DNA from: SABI01 sp963663665
GTDB taxonomy: Bacteria; Spirochaetota; Spirochaetia; Sphaerochaetales; Sphaerochaetaceae
Assembly (NCBI GenBank): GCA_963663665.2
Contig: CAXXKP010000001.1
Coordinates: forward strand, 744,001-808,000
Direction: 5' to 3'
DNA length: 64,000 nucleotides
Both the position numbers and the translations under genes were made by a program. The notes under the pieces are model-generated. The model was given only the letters and a program-made list of their open reading frames with translations, made no database searches and was not told the DNA's origin. How positions within the stretch are numbered: position 1 is the stretch's first letter; the number at the start of each line of letters is the position of its first letter. Shown here piece by piece: positions 8,031-16,287 of the stretch.

Positions 8031-10502
8031 ATGCTAGAAACATCAAATATTATTGAAACAAACGTAGCTGATGAGATGAAAGAATCTTATTTGAACTATG
8101 CAATGTCTGTTATCGTCTCTAGGGCCCTTCCTGATGTTAGAGATGGGTTGAAACCAGTTCATAGACGAATTCTATATGATATGTTTGAAATGGGCTTAAA
8201 ATATAATACTCCATTCAAAAAAGCAGCTAGAATTGTAGGGGATGTGCTTGGTAAATACCATCCACATGGTGATGCTTCGGTTTACGATGCTCTCGTTCGA
8301 CTTGCACAAGATTTCTCTCTGAGATACCCAGCTGTGCATCCCCAAGGGAACTTTGGATCTATCGATGGAGATCCTGCTGCTGCTATGCGTTATACAGAAG
8401 CTAAGTTAAGCAGAATTGGCGAAGACATGCTCTCTGACATTCAAAAAGAGACTGTTGATTTCGGACCTAACTATGATGACTCGCTTACAGAGCCAACCGT
8501 ACTGCCAGGAGTTGTTCCATTCCTTTTAGCAAATGGAAGTAGCGGTATTGCAGTTGGAATGGCAACTAATATGGCCCCACACAATCTTTTTGAAATCTGT
8601 CAAGGAATAACTGCTTATATAGATAATCCGGATATCTCTACTTTGGAGATGATGAATTATATAAAAGGGCCAGATTTTCCTACTGCTGGAATAATTTGTG
8701 GTAGATCTGGTATTTTAAGTGCTTTTGAAACTGGCCGAGGAAAGATTGTTATACGGGGACGATATGAAGTTGAAATTACTAAATCTGGTAGAACTCAAAT
8801 TGTTTTCACAGAACTTCCTTATCAAGTTAATAAAGCTGAGCTAGTTAAGAAAATTGCTGAGGTAAAGAAAACTACTATTCTTGGAATTAGCGAAGTCCGA
8901 GATGAATCAGATAGAGAAGGCATACGACTTGTTATTGAAATTAAAAAGAGTGCAGTAGCAAATGTAGTTGTAAATAAACTCTTTTTAAAGACTCCATTAC
9001 AAACGAATTTTAATGTGAACAATCTCGCATTAGTCCATGGGAGACCTCAACAATTGAGTTTACTGGATATGATACGACATTACGTAGAGCATAGAGCGGT
9101 TGTCGTTGAACGACGAACTCGCTACGATTTACGTAAAGCTGAGGAAAGAGCTCATATTCTTTTAGGTCTTAAAATTGGTCTTGATAATATTGATGAAGTA
9201 ATTGCTATTATAAAAAAGGCCTCAGATAATGCTAGTGCTGTAGAGTTGCTAATGTCTCGTTTTGGACTTTCTAAGATTCAAGGACAAGCAATTATTGATA
9301 TGAAACTTGGGAGATTAAGCCAATTAGAGACTTCTAAAATATTAGAAGAATTAGAAGAGTTGAATACTAAAATACTATATTACAATGATTTATTAAGTGA
9401 TAGTGTTAAAATACTTCAAGTAGTCAAAACTGAAGTTGTTGAAGTTGAGCATAAATATGGTGATAAGAGAAGAACAGAAATTTCAAACTATGAACTCACT
9501 GGTATGGTTGATGAAGACTTTATAAAAGAAGAGGATGTCGTTGTCATTATGACATCGAAAGGGTTTGTGAAACGATTGCCTGTTGAAGAGTATAGGAGCC
9601 AAGGAAGAGGAGGTAGAGGGGTAAGAGCCGCTACATTGAGAGATGAGGACTTTGTTGAACATATTTTTGTTGCTTCTACTCATGATCATGTTCTCGCCGT
9701 TTCTAATTTCGGAAAAGCTTATTGGATTAAAGTCCATGAAATTGAGCAAGGTTCTAAAACTTCGAAAGGTGAGAGTTTAAGAAAAATTCTCCCATTAGAA
9801 AATGAAGAAGAAATAACCACTTTCACCCCATTCAGAGATTTTGATGAAGAACTCTATCTCTTTATGGTAACAAGAGATGGTGTGGCAAAACAAGTAAATC
9901 TACCACTTTTTAGAAATGCGAAAAAACGTGGTATTACGGCAATATTACTTGACGAAGGTGATGTTTTAGTGAGCTGTGAAATTATACAAGCAGAAGATGA
10001 TTGTATGATTATTACCAAACAAGGAAAGGGCCTTAGATTTATGGGTAGTTCCGTAAGGGCTATGGGCCGCTCTTCTAGGGGTGTTCGAGGTATTCGACTT
10101 CTTAATAATGATCAAGTCGTAGGTTTGCTAAAAGTTGATAATGATAAGAGAATATTGTTGATTACTGAGAAAGGGCAAGGCAAACAAATATTATTTGATT
10201 CTTTCAGGTCTCATGGGCGAGGAACAATGGGCCAGAAGATTTATACCTTTAAAGAAAAGACTGGAACGATTGTTAAGGCAATGTCTGTTAACGATGATAA
10301 CGATATTGTGGTGATGACAACAATGGGGCAGTCAATCCGGATTGCAGTCTCTACTATTTCAATCCAAGGGGCATATGCTTCAGGTGTTTCAATTGCCAGA
10401 CTTAAAGAAGGAGATACTATTCAAGCTATTGCAGTTGCTGAGGCTGCTAAAGATGATAATGAATCAGAAGAACTAACTTCTGAAGAAGATACTAACGAAT
10501 AG
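8031..10502 (+). CDS. gyrA: DNA gyrase subunit A
   Basis: This is the DNA-cleaving subunit of gyrase, 823 residues. The catalytic tyrosine is Y121 in AAMRYTEAKLS. The C-terminal half shows repeated beta-pinwheel blades, and a GyrA box-like QGRGGRGV motif occurs near residue 523, supporting gyrase rather than topoisomerase IV. In the quinolone-binding region the text is HPHGDASVYD, so the position equal to E. coli Ser83 is alanine (A82). The tail is acidic. It forms one operon with gyrB and ends shortly before a hairpin terminator. Confidence 0.98.
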   Translation: MLETSNIIETNVADEMKESYLNYAMSVIVSRALPDVRDGLKPVHRRILYDMFEMGLKYNTPFKKAARIVGDVLGKYHPHGDASVYDALVRLAQDFSLRYPAVHPQGNFGSIDGDPAAAMRYTEAKLSRIGEDMLSDIQKETVDFGPNYDDSLTEPTVLPGVVPFLLANGSSGIAVGMATNMAPHNLFEICQGITAYIDNPDISTLEMMNYIKGPDFPTAGIICGRSGILSAFETGRGKIVIRGRYEVEITKSGRTQIVFTELPYQVNKAELVKKIAEVKKTTILGISEVRDESDREGIRLVIEIKKSAVANVVVNKLFLKTPLQTNFNVNNLALVHGRPQQLSLLDMIRHYVEHRAVVVERRTRYDLRKAEERAHILLGLKIGLDNIDEVIAIIKKASDNASAVELLMSRFGLSKIQGQAIIDMKLGRLSQLETSKILEELEELNTKILYYNDLLSDSVKILQVVKTEVVEVEHKYGDKRRTEISNYELTGMVDEDFIKEEDVVVIMTSKGFVKRLPVEEYRSQGRGGRGVRAATLRDEDFVEHIFVASTHDHVLAVSNFGKAYWIKVHEIEQGSKTSKGESLRKILPLENEEEITTFTPFRDFDEELYLFMVTRDGVAKQVNLPLFRNAKKRGITAILLDEGDVLVSCEIIQAEDDCMIITKQGKGLRFMGSSVRAMGRSSRGVRGIRLLNNDQVVGLLKVDNDKRILLITEKGQGKQILFDSFRSHGRGTMGQKIYTFKEKTGTIVKAMSVNDDNDIVVMTTMGQSIRIAVSTISIQGAYASGVSIARLKEGDTIQAIAVAEAAKDDNESEELTSEEDTNE

Positions 10503-10523
10503 ATTTATTATAATTTTATTTAC

Positions 10524-10551
10524 AAGGGCTACCTGAAAAAGGTAGCCCTTT
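10524..10551 (+). terminator. Hairpin terminator after gyrA
   Basis: AAGGGCTACC (10524-10533) pairs perfectly with GGTAGCCCTT (10541-10550) around a 7-nt loop. The following T run is short, so strength is uncertain. It ends two bases before the first parS site. Confidence 0.65.
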
Positions 10552-10552
10552 A

Positions 10553-10568
10553 TGTTTCACGTGAAACA
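10553..10568. other. parS centromere-like site 1
   Basis: TGTTTCACGTGAAACA is a perfect 16-bp palindrome identical to the broadly conserved chromosomal parS consensus bound by ParB. parA-parB begin about 400 bp downstream and the origin is about 6 kb away, both typical for parS. Confidence 0.95.
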
Positions 10569-10581
10569 TTGCTAAATAAAG

Positions 10582-10612
10582 TAAAAAATAAACCACCCAA
10601 TTTCTTGGGTGG
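10582..10612 (-). terminator. Intrinsic terminator of the Nfu-like gene
   Basis: On the minus strand CCACCCAA and TTGGGTGG (10605-10612 and 10593-10600) form an 8-bp stem with a 4-nt loop, followed by TTTATTTTTT. It terminates leftward transcription from the Nfu-like gene, between the two parS sites. Confidence 0.75.
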
Positions 10613-10617
10613 TAAAA

Positions 10618-10633
10618 TGTTTCACGTGAAACC
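10618..10633. other. parS centromere-like site 2
   Basis: TGTTTCACGTGAAACC contains the 14-bp parS core GTTTCACGTGAAAC, differing from site 1 only in the last base. The two sites are spaced 65 bp start to start, and the minus-strand terminator lies between them. Confidence 0.92.
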
Positions 10634-10643
10634 TCCCTCTAGA

Positions 10644-10871
10644 TTAGAGTTGATTCTCGTTAACAATTACAAGGTTTGGATCTACAACACTACGAATGTA
10701 TCTCTCTACCCCATTTTTGAGAGTCATCTGACTCATAGGACAGCCGGCACATGAACCAACTAGACGTACAACAACTTCGTTTCCTTCCATACTTACGAAT
10801 TCAATATCTCCGCCGTCGTTTTGTAAATCAGGTCTAATATCTTCAAGCGCTGCTTTAACTTTATTTACCAT
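10644..10871 (-). CDS. NifU C-terminal-like (Nfu) Fe-S cluster scaffold/carrier
   Basis: The 75-residue protein starts MVNKVKAALEDIRPDLQNDG and contains GSCAGCPMS, the CxxC motif that holds a 4Fe-4S cluster in Nfu-type proteins, followed by TLKNGVERYI. It is a stand-alone NifU C-terminal domain that probably delivers Fe-S clusters to client enzymes; the radical SAM protein YgiQ in this window would be a plausible client. The frame stays open upstream to 10931, but the start at 10871 has a strong AGGAGG site nine bases before it. Confidence 0.88.
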   Translation of the reverse strand: MVNKVKAALEDIRPDLQNDGGDIEFVSMEGNEVVVRLVGSCAGCPMSQMTLKNGVERYIRSVVDPNLVIVNENQL

Positions 10872-10902
10872 GGAATAATTCCTCCTCGATATATCTTTAT
10901 CA

Positions 10903-10931
10903 AATGTACTCTTAAGGGAAATGATGGTCAA
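10903..10931 (-). promoter_or_regulatory. Putative promoter of the Nfu-like gene
   Basis: Minus-strand TTGACC (10926-10931) and TACATT (10903-10908) are 17 bp apart, upstream of the ribosome binding site. Confidence 0.5.
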
Positions 10932-10946
10932 TACCTAAATTCTTAG

Positions 10947-10975
10947 ATGACAATAAGAGAAACTTTCGCTATAGT
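10947..10975 (+). promoter_or_regulatory. Putative parA promoter giving a leaderless transcript
   Basis: ATGACA (10947-10952) and TATAGT (10970-10975), 17 bp apart, each match the consensus at five of six positions. The -10 box ends six bases before the parA ATG at 10982, and no Shine-Dalgarno is visible between them. Confidence 0.6.
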
Positions 10976-10981
10976 AATAAT

Positions 10982-11740
10982 ATGGCTGCAAAAAAATTAA
11001 TATTTTTAAATCAAAAAGGTGGAGTAGGTAAAACTACAACTACTGTGAATTTAGGTGCATATTTAGCATTAAAAAAGAAAAGAGTACTTCTTATAGACCT
11101 TGATTCTCAGGGTAATTTGACAAGTGCTGTTTCTGCTAATCCTCGTGAATACAGTAGTTATGATGTAATCGTAGGCAAATGTACCCCACATGAAGCATAC
11201 CAAGCAACAGCAGTTGAGGGTTTGCATATCATCCCAGGGGGGATCCATCTTGCTGGATTAAGTGTTGAATTGGTGAATGAACTCGCTAGAGAATTTTTCT
11301 TAAAGAATTCTTTAGAAGGGATTGAGAATGACTGGGATTATATCTTGATTGATTGCCCTCCTTCTCTAGGTTTAGTTACTATCAACGCAATGTGCTGGGC
11401 TGAGCATATTGTAATCCCTTTGCAATGTGAATATTTTGCAATGGAAGGGTTGAGCTTGTTAATGAGAACGATTGACACGGTAAAAAAACAACTAAATCCT
11501 CATCTGGAAGTGCTCGGTATTGTCTTTACTATGTATAGCTCTCGCACGAGGCTGTCGAATGATGTTGTTGATGATATTACTTCATATTGGCCAAAAAAAG
11601 TTTTTGATACCAAGATCCCACGAAATGTCCGTCTCTCAGAGGCTCCAAGTCATGGTCTACCAATTAATTTATATGATGGATCTTGTGCTGGCGCTTTAGC
11701 ATATGAAGAACTTGCTGAGGAGGTATTACATCGTGTCTAG
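10982..11740 (+). CDS. parA: Chromosome-partitioning ATPase ParA (Soj)
   Basis: This is a 252-residue member of the ParA/MinD P-loop family. It shows the deviant Walker A KGGVGKTTTTVNLG (residues 10-23), LIDLDSQGNLT (Walker A'), and the Walker B-like YILIDCPPSLG. It dimerises on nucleoid DNA with ATP and moves ParB-parS complexes to segregate origins. There is no N-terminal HTH, so it is the chromosomal Soj type. parB overlaps its end by 8 bp. A promoter-like pair immediately before the ATG suggests leaderless translation. Confidence 0.96.
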   Translation: MAAKKLIFLNQKGGVGKTTTTVNLGAYLALKKKRVLLIDLDSQGNLTSAVSANPREYSSYDVIVGKCTPHEAYQATAVEGLHIIPGGIHLAGLSVELVNELAREFFLKNSLEGIENDWDYILIDCPPSLGLVTINAMCWAEHIVIPLQCEYFAMEGLSLLMRTIDTVKKQLNPHLEVLGIVFTMYSSRTRLSNDVVDDITSYWPKKVFDTKIPRNVRLSEAPSHGLPINLYDGSCAGALAYEELAEEVLHRV

Positions 11741-12653
11741 TAATAATAAAAAACATGGTTTGGGTAAAGGAATTAGCTCGCTAATGGATGATTATTCTTT
11801 TGACGAGGTTTTTACATCTGCTGGAATGAATCCTGGTGATGGCGAATTTATTATGTTAGAAATAAATCGAGTGCATCCTAATCCACATCAACCAAGAAAG
11901 CAGTTTGATCAAGAAACGCTTGATGAATTAGCAGAATCTATCCGAGTACAAGGGATTATTCAACCTCTTATCGTAGAAAAGATTAGTGATGACGAATTTG
12001 CTATTATTACTGGGGAACGCCGATACAGAGCAGCTTTGATAGTAGGATTAGAAAAAATACCTGTTATTGTCAAGAAATTTAATGATCTGCAAAAATTAGA
12101 AATCTCTTTAATCGAAAATATACAACGAGAAAATTTAAACCCACTTGAAGAAGCAAGGGCTTATGTGTATTTATTAGAGCAATCCCATTTTAGGCAGGAA
12201 GAACTTGCAGATAGGGTTGGAAAAAAACGTTCCACAATTACTAATAGCATTCGCCTCCTCCAATTACCAAGAGAAATGCAGGATTCATTGTTAGCAGGAG
12301 AATTCTCTGCAGGACATGCAAGAGCCTTACTATCTATAATAAATCCTTCTGATCAAGAATATCTTTATAAGAAGATTATTACAGAGGGAATGTCAGTACG
12401 GAAGGCAGAAGGGTTAGCTAATGATTTAAATGCTGGTAAAAGATTGATAAAACAATCAAATGGGGGTGCCCATAAGCATAAATCTGCTGATATCCTTGCG
12501 ATAGAGCAACGATTTATTGAAGTCTGCAAAACGAAAGTGGAGTTGAAAGGAAGCTTACAAAAAGGTAAGGTGGAGATAAGTTATTACAGCATGCAAGAAT
12601 TGGAAAGACTATACGCATTATTTGGAAATAATGAAGAAACAATAGAATTATAA
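11733..12653 (+). CDS. parB: Chromosome-partitioning protein ParB (Spo0J)
   Basis: This protein (306 residues) binds and spreads from parS. The N-terminal CTPase/ParB domain contains the GERRYRAA motif (ITGERRYRAALIVG) preceded by NPHQPRKQFD. A helix-turn-helix follows (QEELADRVGKKRSTITNSIRLLQLP) and then a C-terminal dimerisation region. GTG at 11733 is chosen as start because GAGGAGG lies just upstream and the next residues SSNNKKHGLGKGISSL match the usual ParB N-terminus. The frame is open further upstream, but that would overlap parA by 38 bp without a ribosome site. Confidence 0.96.
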   Translation: MSSNNKKHGLGKGISSLMDDYSFDEVFTSAGMNPGDGEFIMLEINRVHPNPHQPRKQFDQETLDELAESIRVQGIIQPLIVEKISDDEFAIITGERRYRAALIVGLEKIPVIVKKFNDLQKLEISLIENIQRENLNPLEEARAYVYLLEQSHFRQEELADRVGKKRSTITNSIRLLQLPREMQDSLLAGEFSAGHARALLSIINPSDQEYLYKKIITEGMSVRKAEGLANDLNAGKRLIKQSNGGAHKHKSADILAIEQRFIEVCKTKVELKGSLQKGKVEISYYSMQELERLYALFGNNEETIEL

Positions 12654-12679
12654 ATATAAAAAAATATAAGGAAAGTACG

Positions 12680-13627
12680 ATGACACAGAATTTACAAGAT
12701 GGAGTGTATGCAAAAATCACCACTCCTAAAGGAGAGTTATTGCTCTCGCTCGAATATGAAAAAGCCCCTATGACGGTATCAAATTTTATTGGGCTTGCCG
12801 AAGGGTCTCTAAATTTAAAAAAACCTGGAACACCATTCTACGATGGGCTAATTTTCCATAGAGTTATAAATGATTTTATGGTTCAAGCAGGATGTCCTGA
12901 TGGAAAAGGAACCGGTGGTCCTGGGTATAAATTCCCTGATGAAATCAATTCAACATTGAAACATGTAGGACCAGGAATTCTTTCAATGGCGAACGCAGGG
13001 CCTGGAACAAATGGGAGCCAGTTCTTCATTACACACGTTGCAACTCCTTGGTTAGATGGGAAGCATACAGTCTTTGGCAAGGTTGTAGAAGGTCAGAATG
13101 TTGTGAATGCTATAGCTCAGGGCGATGTGATAAAGAAAGTTGAGATATTACGTGTAGGGGAAAAGGCCCAAAAATTTATAGTATCCAAGGAGAGTTTCTC
13201 TGAAGAAGTTGTTAAAGCTGAGAAAGTTGAACAAGCAAGGATAGCAGATCTTCGAAAAGAATTATTTAGAGAATTAGATAATCGTTGGCCATCTGCAACA
13301 ATTACTGATAGTGGTTTGCGATATGTAGTATTGGCAGAAGGAAACGGGGGCGAAAGTCCAAAACATGGCCAAAATGTAACAGTTCACTATACAGGAAGTC
13401 TTTTAGATGGAAAAATCTTTGATAGTTCTGTCCAGAGAGGTACTCCAGCACAATTTGGAATAGGGCAAGTTATTGAAGGTTGGAATGAAGCCTTAGTAAT
13501 GATGAAGAAAGGAGAGAAAAGAACGCTTATTATTCCTCCAGAGTTAGGATATGGCGTTCAAGGTTACCCTGGAGTGATTCCTCCTAATTCGTATCTGATT
13601 TTTGATGTTGAATTACTCGATTTTTAG
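12680..13627 (+). CDS. Cyclophilin-FKBP fusion peptidyl-prolyl isomerase (cytosolic copy)
   Basis: The 315-residue protein joins two unrelated prolyl isomerase folds. Residues about 8-165 are a cyclophilin (FHRVINDFMVQAG with the catalytic Arg, MANAGPGTNGSQFFIT, LDGKHTVFG). Residues about 225-315 are an FKBP (VTVHYTGSLLDGKIFDSS, VIEGW, GYG, FDVELLDF). A charged helical linker joins them. No signal peptide is present, so it should act on folding in the cytosol. It follows parB by 26 bp and is probably co-transcribed. A closely similar exported copy follows. Confidence 0.93.
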   Translation: MTQNLQDGVYAKITTPKGELLLSLEYEKAPMTVSNFIGLAEGSLNLKKPGTPFYDGLIFHRVINDFMVQAGCPDGKGTGGPGYKFPDEINSTLKHVGPGILSMANAGPGTNGSQFFITHVATPWLDGKHTVFGKVVEGQNVVNAIAQGDVIKKVEILRVGEKAQKFIVSKESFSEEVVKAEKVEQARIADLRKELFRELDNRWPSATITDSGLRYVVLAEGNGGESPKHGQNVTVHYTGSLLDGKIFDSSVQRGTPAQFGIGQVIEGWNEALVMMKKGEKRTLIIPPELGYGVQGYPGVIPPNSYLIFDVELLDF

Positions 13628-13695
13628 TATGATTTGAATTGCTAAGTGAATCTAGAAGTCTCTTAGTATAATATTTAGAGTATAAATTAAAGGAG

Positions 13696-13738
13696 AGAGT
13701 TTTTAGAGTAAATCGATACTTTAAAGACTCTTTTTTTT
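13696..13738 (+). terminator. Strong intrinsic terminator
   Basis: A 15-bp stem (13696-13710 with 13717-13731, two G-U pairs) with a 6-nt loop AATCGA is followed by eight T residues. It ends the parA-parB-isomerase transcript. Confidence 0.85.
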
Positions 13739-13810
13739 AATAGATTGTTATTTTATTGCAAAATCAATAGCAGATGTACCTACGTAATAATTATAAAAGG
13801 AATGAATAAT

Positions 13811-14908
13811 ATGCAATTAAGAAAAATTTTTTTAATTATATTGGTGATTATTTTAACAACTGTTCCCAGTTTATTTGCTCGAGGAAACAAGGAAAAAAAT
13901 ATAGAGGCTGAATCTAAGACTAGTAATGAAGCTAAGGTTGATATTTCAAATGATCTTTATGAGTTTGAATCATTGGAGGATGGATTATATGCAAAAATAT
14001 CTACTACAAAAGGGGTTATCCTTGTCTCTTTAGAGTACAAAAAAACTCCGATGACTGTAGCAAATTTTGTAGGACTTTCTGAAGGGTCTTTGAATAGAAA
14101 AGCCCCAGGAAACCCTTTTTATGATGGAATCATATTTCATAGAGTTATAAAAGATTTTATGATCCAAACTGGAGACCCCTTAGGAAATGGGACGGGGGGA
14201 CCAGGGTATACATTTCCTGATGAAATTGTTTCTTCCCTAAAACATGATAGTCCTGGAGTCCTTTCAATGGCTAATGCAGGACCTGGAACCAATGGTAGTC
14301 AGTTCTTTATCACACATGTTGCAACACCTTGGTTAGATGGGAAGCATACTGTGTTTGGACATGTGATTGAAGGGCAAGATGTCGTTAATAACATTGCTAA
14401 AGGTGATAGTATCAATACGATAGAGATCCTTCGTATAGGGACTGCTGTTCAAAATTATGAGGTAACCAAAGAATCTTTCGAAAAAGAAGTGAAAAGAGTT
14501 AAAGACTTAGAGAAGATTAAAATTGCAGAACAAAGGAAAGAAATTCTTGATGAAATACAATCAAGATGGCCAGATGCTATAGCCACAGAAAGTGGATTGT
14601 GTTATGTAGTTATTAAAGATGGCCAGGGAGAGAGATCTCCCCTTCTAGGAGATACTGTAACTGTTCATTATACAGGGACCCTTCTTGACGGGACTGTTTT
14701 CGACAGTACAATTAAGAGAGGAAGCCCCGCATCATTTAAAGTTGGGCAAGTAATTGAAGGCTGGAATGAGGCTCTTAAATCAATGAAAAAAGGCGAAAAA
14801 AGAATCTTGATTATTCCACCAGAATTGGGATACGGAACAAAGGGTTATCCAGGTGTAATCCCAGGGGATGCATACCTTATATTTGAAGTTGAGCTACTAG
14901 ATTTCTAA
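13811..14908 (+). CDS. Cyclophilin-FKBP fusion peptidyl-prolyl isomerase (exported copy)
   Basis: This is a paralogue of the preceding gene with the same domain order: cyclophilin (FHRVIKDFMIQTG, MANAGPGTNGSQFFIT) then FKBP (VTVHYTGTLLDGTVFDST, VIEGW, FEVELLDF). It has an N-terminal signal peptide, QLRKIFLIILVIILTTVP then SLFA, probably cut before RGNKEK, and an acidic linker. It lacks a lipobox cysteine, so it is expected free in the periplasm. ATG 13811 is preferred over ATG 13802 and further upstream codons because AAAGG sits about 10 bp before it. The pair looks like a tandem duplication with compartment specialisation. Confidence 0.92.
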   Translation: MQLRKIFLIILVIILTTVPSLFARGNKEKNIEAESKTSNEAKVDISNDLYEFESLEDGLYAKISTTKGVILVSLEYKKTPMTVANFVGLSEGSLNRKAPGNPFYDGIIFHRVIKDFMIQTGDPLGNGTGGPGYTFPDEIVSSLKHDSPGVLSMANAGPGTNGSQFFITHVATPWLDGKHTVFGHVIEGQDVVNNIAKGDSINTIEILRIGTAVQNYEVTKESFEKEVKRVKDLEKIKIAEQRKEILDEIQSRWPDAIATESGLCYVVIKDGQGERSPLLGDTVTVHYTGTLLDGTVFDSTIKRGSPASFKVGQVIEGWNEALKSMKKGEKRILIIPPELGYGTKGYPGVIPGDAYLIFEVELLDF

Positions 14909-14922
14909 GGGAAAAAGTTGAA

Positions 14923-16287
14923 ATGAAAAAAGATGCTAGAGTGTTTATTTGTTCAGAATGTGGCCACAGCCAATCTAAATGGTTAGGCCGTTGCCCAGAA
15001 TGTGGTTCGTGGAATTCCTTCAACGAGGAACAAAGTGTCCATAAAAGTAAAAATGGAGAAAGGCCAAAGAAAGATAGCCAACTCATTCCTATGAAAGAAA
15101 TAATAATAGATAAAGGCTTTAAATTTATATCTAATATTTCAGAATTTGATCGAGTTCTTGGTGGGTCTATTATGCATGGAGGATCTATTCTTATTGGAGG
15201 GGAACCTGGCATCGGTAAATCAACTCTCATGCTCCAAGTGGTAGCATCATTGGAACAAAAAAAGGCAATATATGTATCTGGGGAAGAGTCTAGTCAGCAA
15301 GTGAGAACTCGCTGCGAACGCCTTGAGCTCCCTCTTTCCTCTATTTCTTTATTTAATGACACTCATCTTAGTGCTATCCAAGATATTATGGCTCAAGAGA
15401 AGCCTGATGTGATGGTAATAGACTCTCTTCAAACACTCAGTAGCGATGAAATCGCCTCTCCTCCAGGATCAGTTAACCAAATGAGGATGTGTGCTATGGA
15501 ACTTTCTGATAGCGCCAAACAGCATGGATGTGCAATATTTTTTGTTGGACATATTACTAAAGAAGGGCAGATTGCAGGTCCTAAAGTGATTGAACATATT
15601 GTTGATACGGTTCTTTATTTTGAGCTCTCTGACAGTGGAGCTAGAATTATAAGAGCAACAAAAAACCGATTTGGGTCTATAGATGAGATTGGTATTTTCA
15701 CCATGAATGAGAAAGGACTTGTTCCTGTTTCTGATCCAGCAGGGTTCTTCTTGAATAAACGTAGTGGTAAATTACTTCCTCCTGGAATAGCATTTGGAAC
15801 GATGATTGAAGGAAGTAGAACTTTTCTTGTTGAAATTCAAGCTCTCACAATCCCCGTTAAAAATGGAGGATATCCTAGAATCTATTCAGAAAGAATAGAC
15901 TCCTCTCTTGTTTCACGAATTTCAGCAGTCCTTGAACGCCATGGCCATATTGGATTATCCCAATATGATATATATGTGAACGTTGCAGGTGGGATAAAAC
16001 TAAAAGAAGTTGCGATAGAACTCCCTCTTGCATTAGCACTCTATTCTGCTGTTAGTGGGAATCCCTTGCCACCAACGCTCGTTTCGATGGGAGAACTCTC
16101 TTTGGCAGGTGAAGTGAGGCCTGTAGGATTCTCAGAGAAGAGGATAAAAGGTGCATTGGAAATGGGCTTTTCAACAGTTATACTTCCTGAATCAACTGTT
16201 GTAGAAGAGAAAGGAAAATTATTGCGCTGTGAGACACTCAATGATGCTATAGCTCTAGTAAAAACTCTTATAGTTGCGAATAAGTAA
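14923..16287 (+). CDS. radA: DNA repair protein RadA/Sms
   Basis: RadA is a helicase-like ATPase that processes recombination branches. The 454-residue protein has the N-terminal zinc finger (CSECG and CPECG, residues about 10-30), Walker A GGEPGIGKST, the RadA-specific KNRFGS motif (KNRFGSIDEIG) and a C-terminal Lon protease-like domain without an evident protease serine-lysine pair (NVAGGIKLKE region), all standard for the family. It starts 14 bp after the isomerase gene, so it may share its transcript. Confidence 0.96.
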   Translation: MKKDARVFICSECGHSQSKWLGRCPECGSWNSFNEEQSVHKSKNGERPKKDSQLIPMKEIIIDKGFKFISNISEFDRVLGGSIMHGGSILIGGEPGIGKSTLMLQVVASLEQKKAIYVSGEESSQQVRTRCERLELPLSSISLFNDTHLSAIQDIMAQEKPDVMVIDSLQTLSSDEIASPPGSVNQMRMCAMELSDSAKQHGCAIFFVGHITKEGQIAGPKVIEHIVDTVLYFELSDSGARIIRATKNRFGSIDEIGIFTMNEKGLVPVSDPAGFFLNKRSGKLLPPGIAFGTMIEGSRTFLVEIQALTIPVKNGGYPRIYSERIDSSLVSRISAVLERHGHIGLSQYDIYVNVAGGIKLKEVAIELPLALALYSAVSGNPLPPTLVSMGELSLAGEVRPVGFSEKRIKGALEMGFSTVILPESTVVEEKGKLLRCETLNDAIALVKTLIVANK

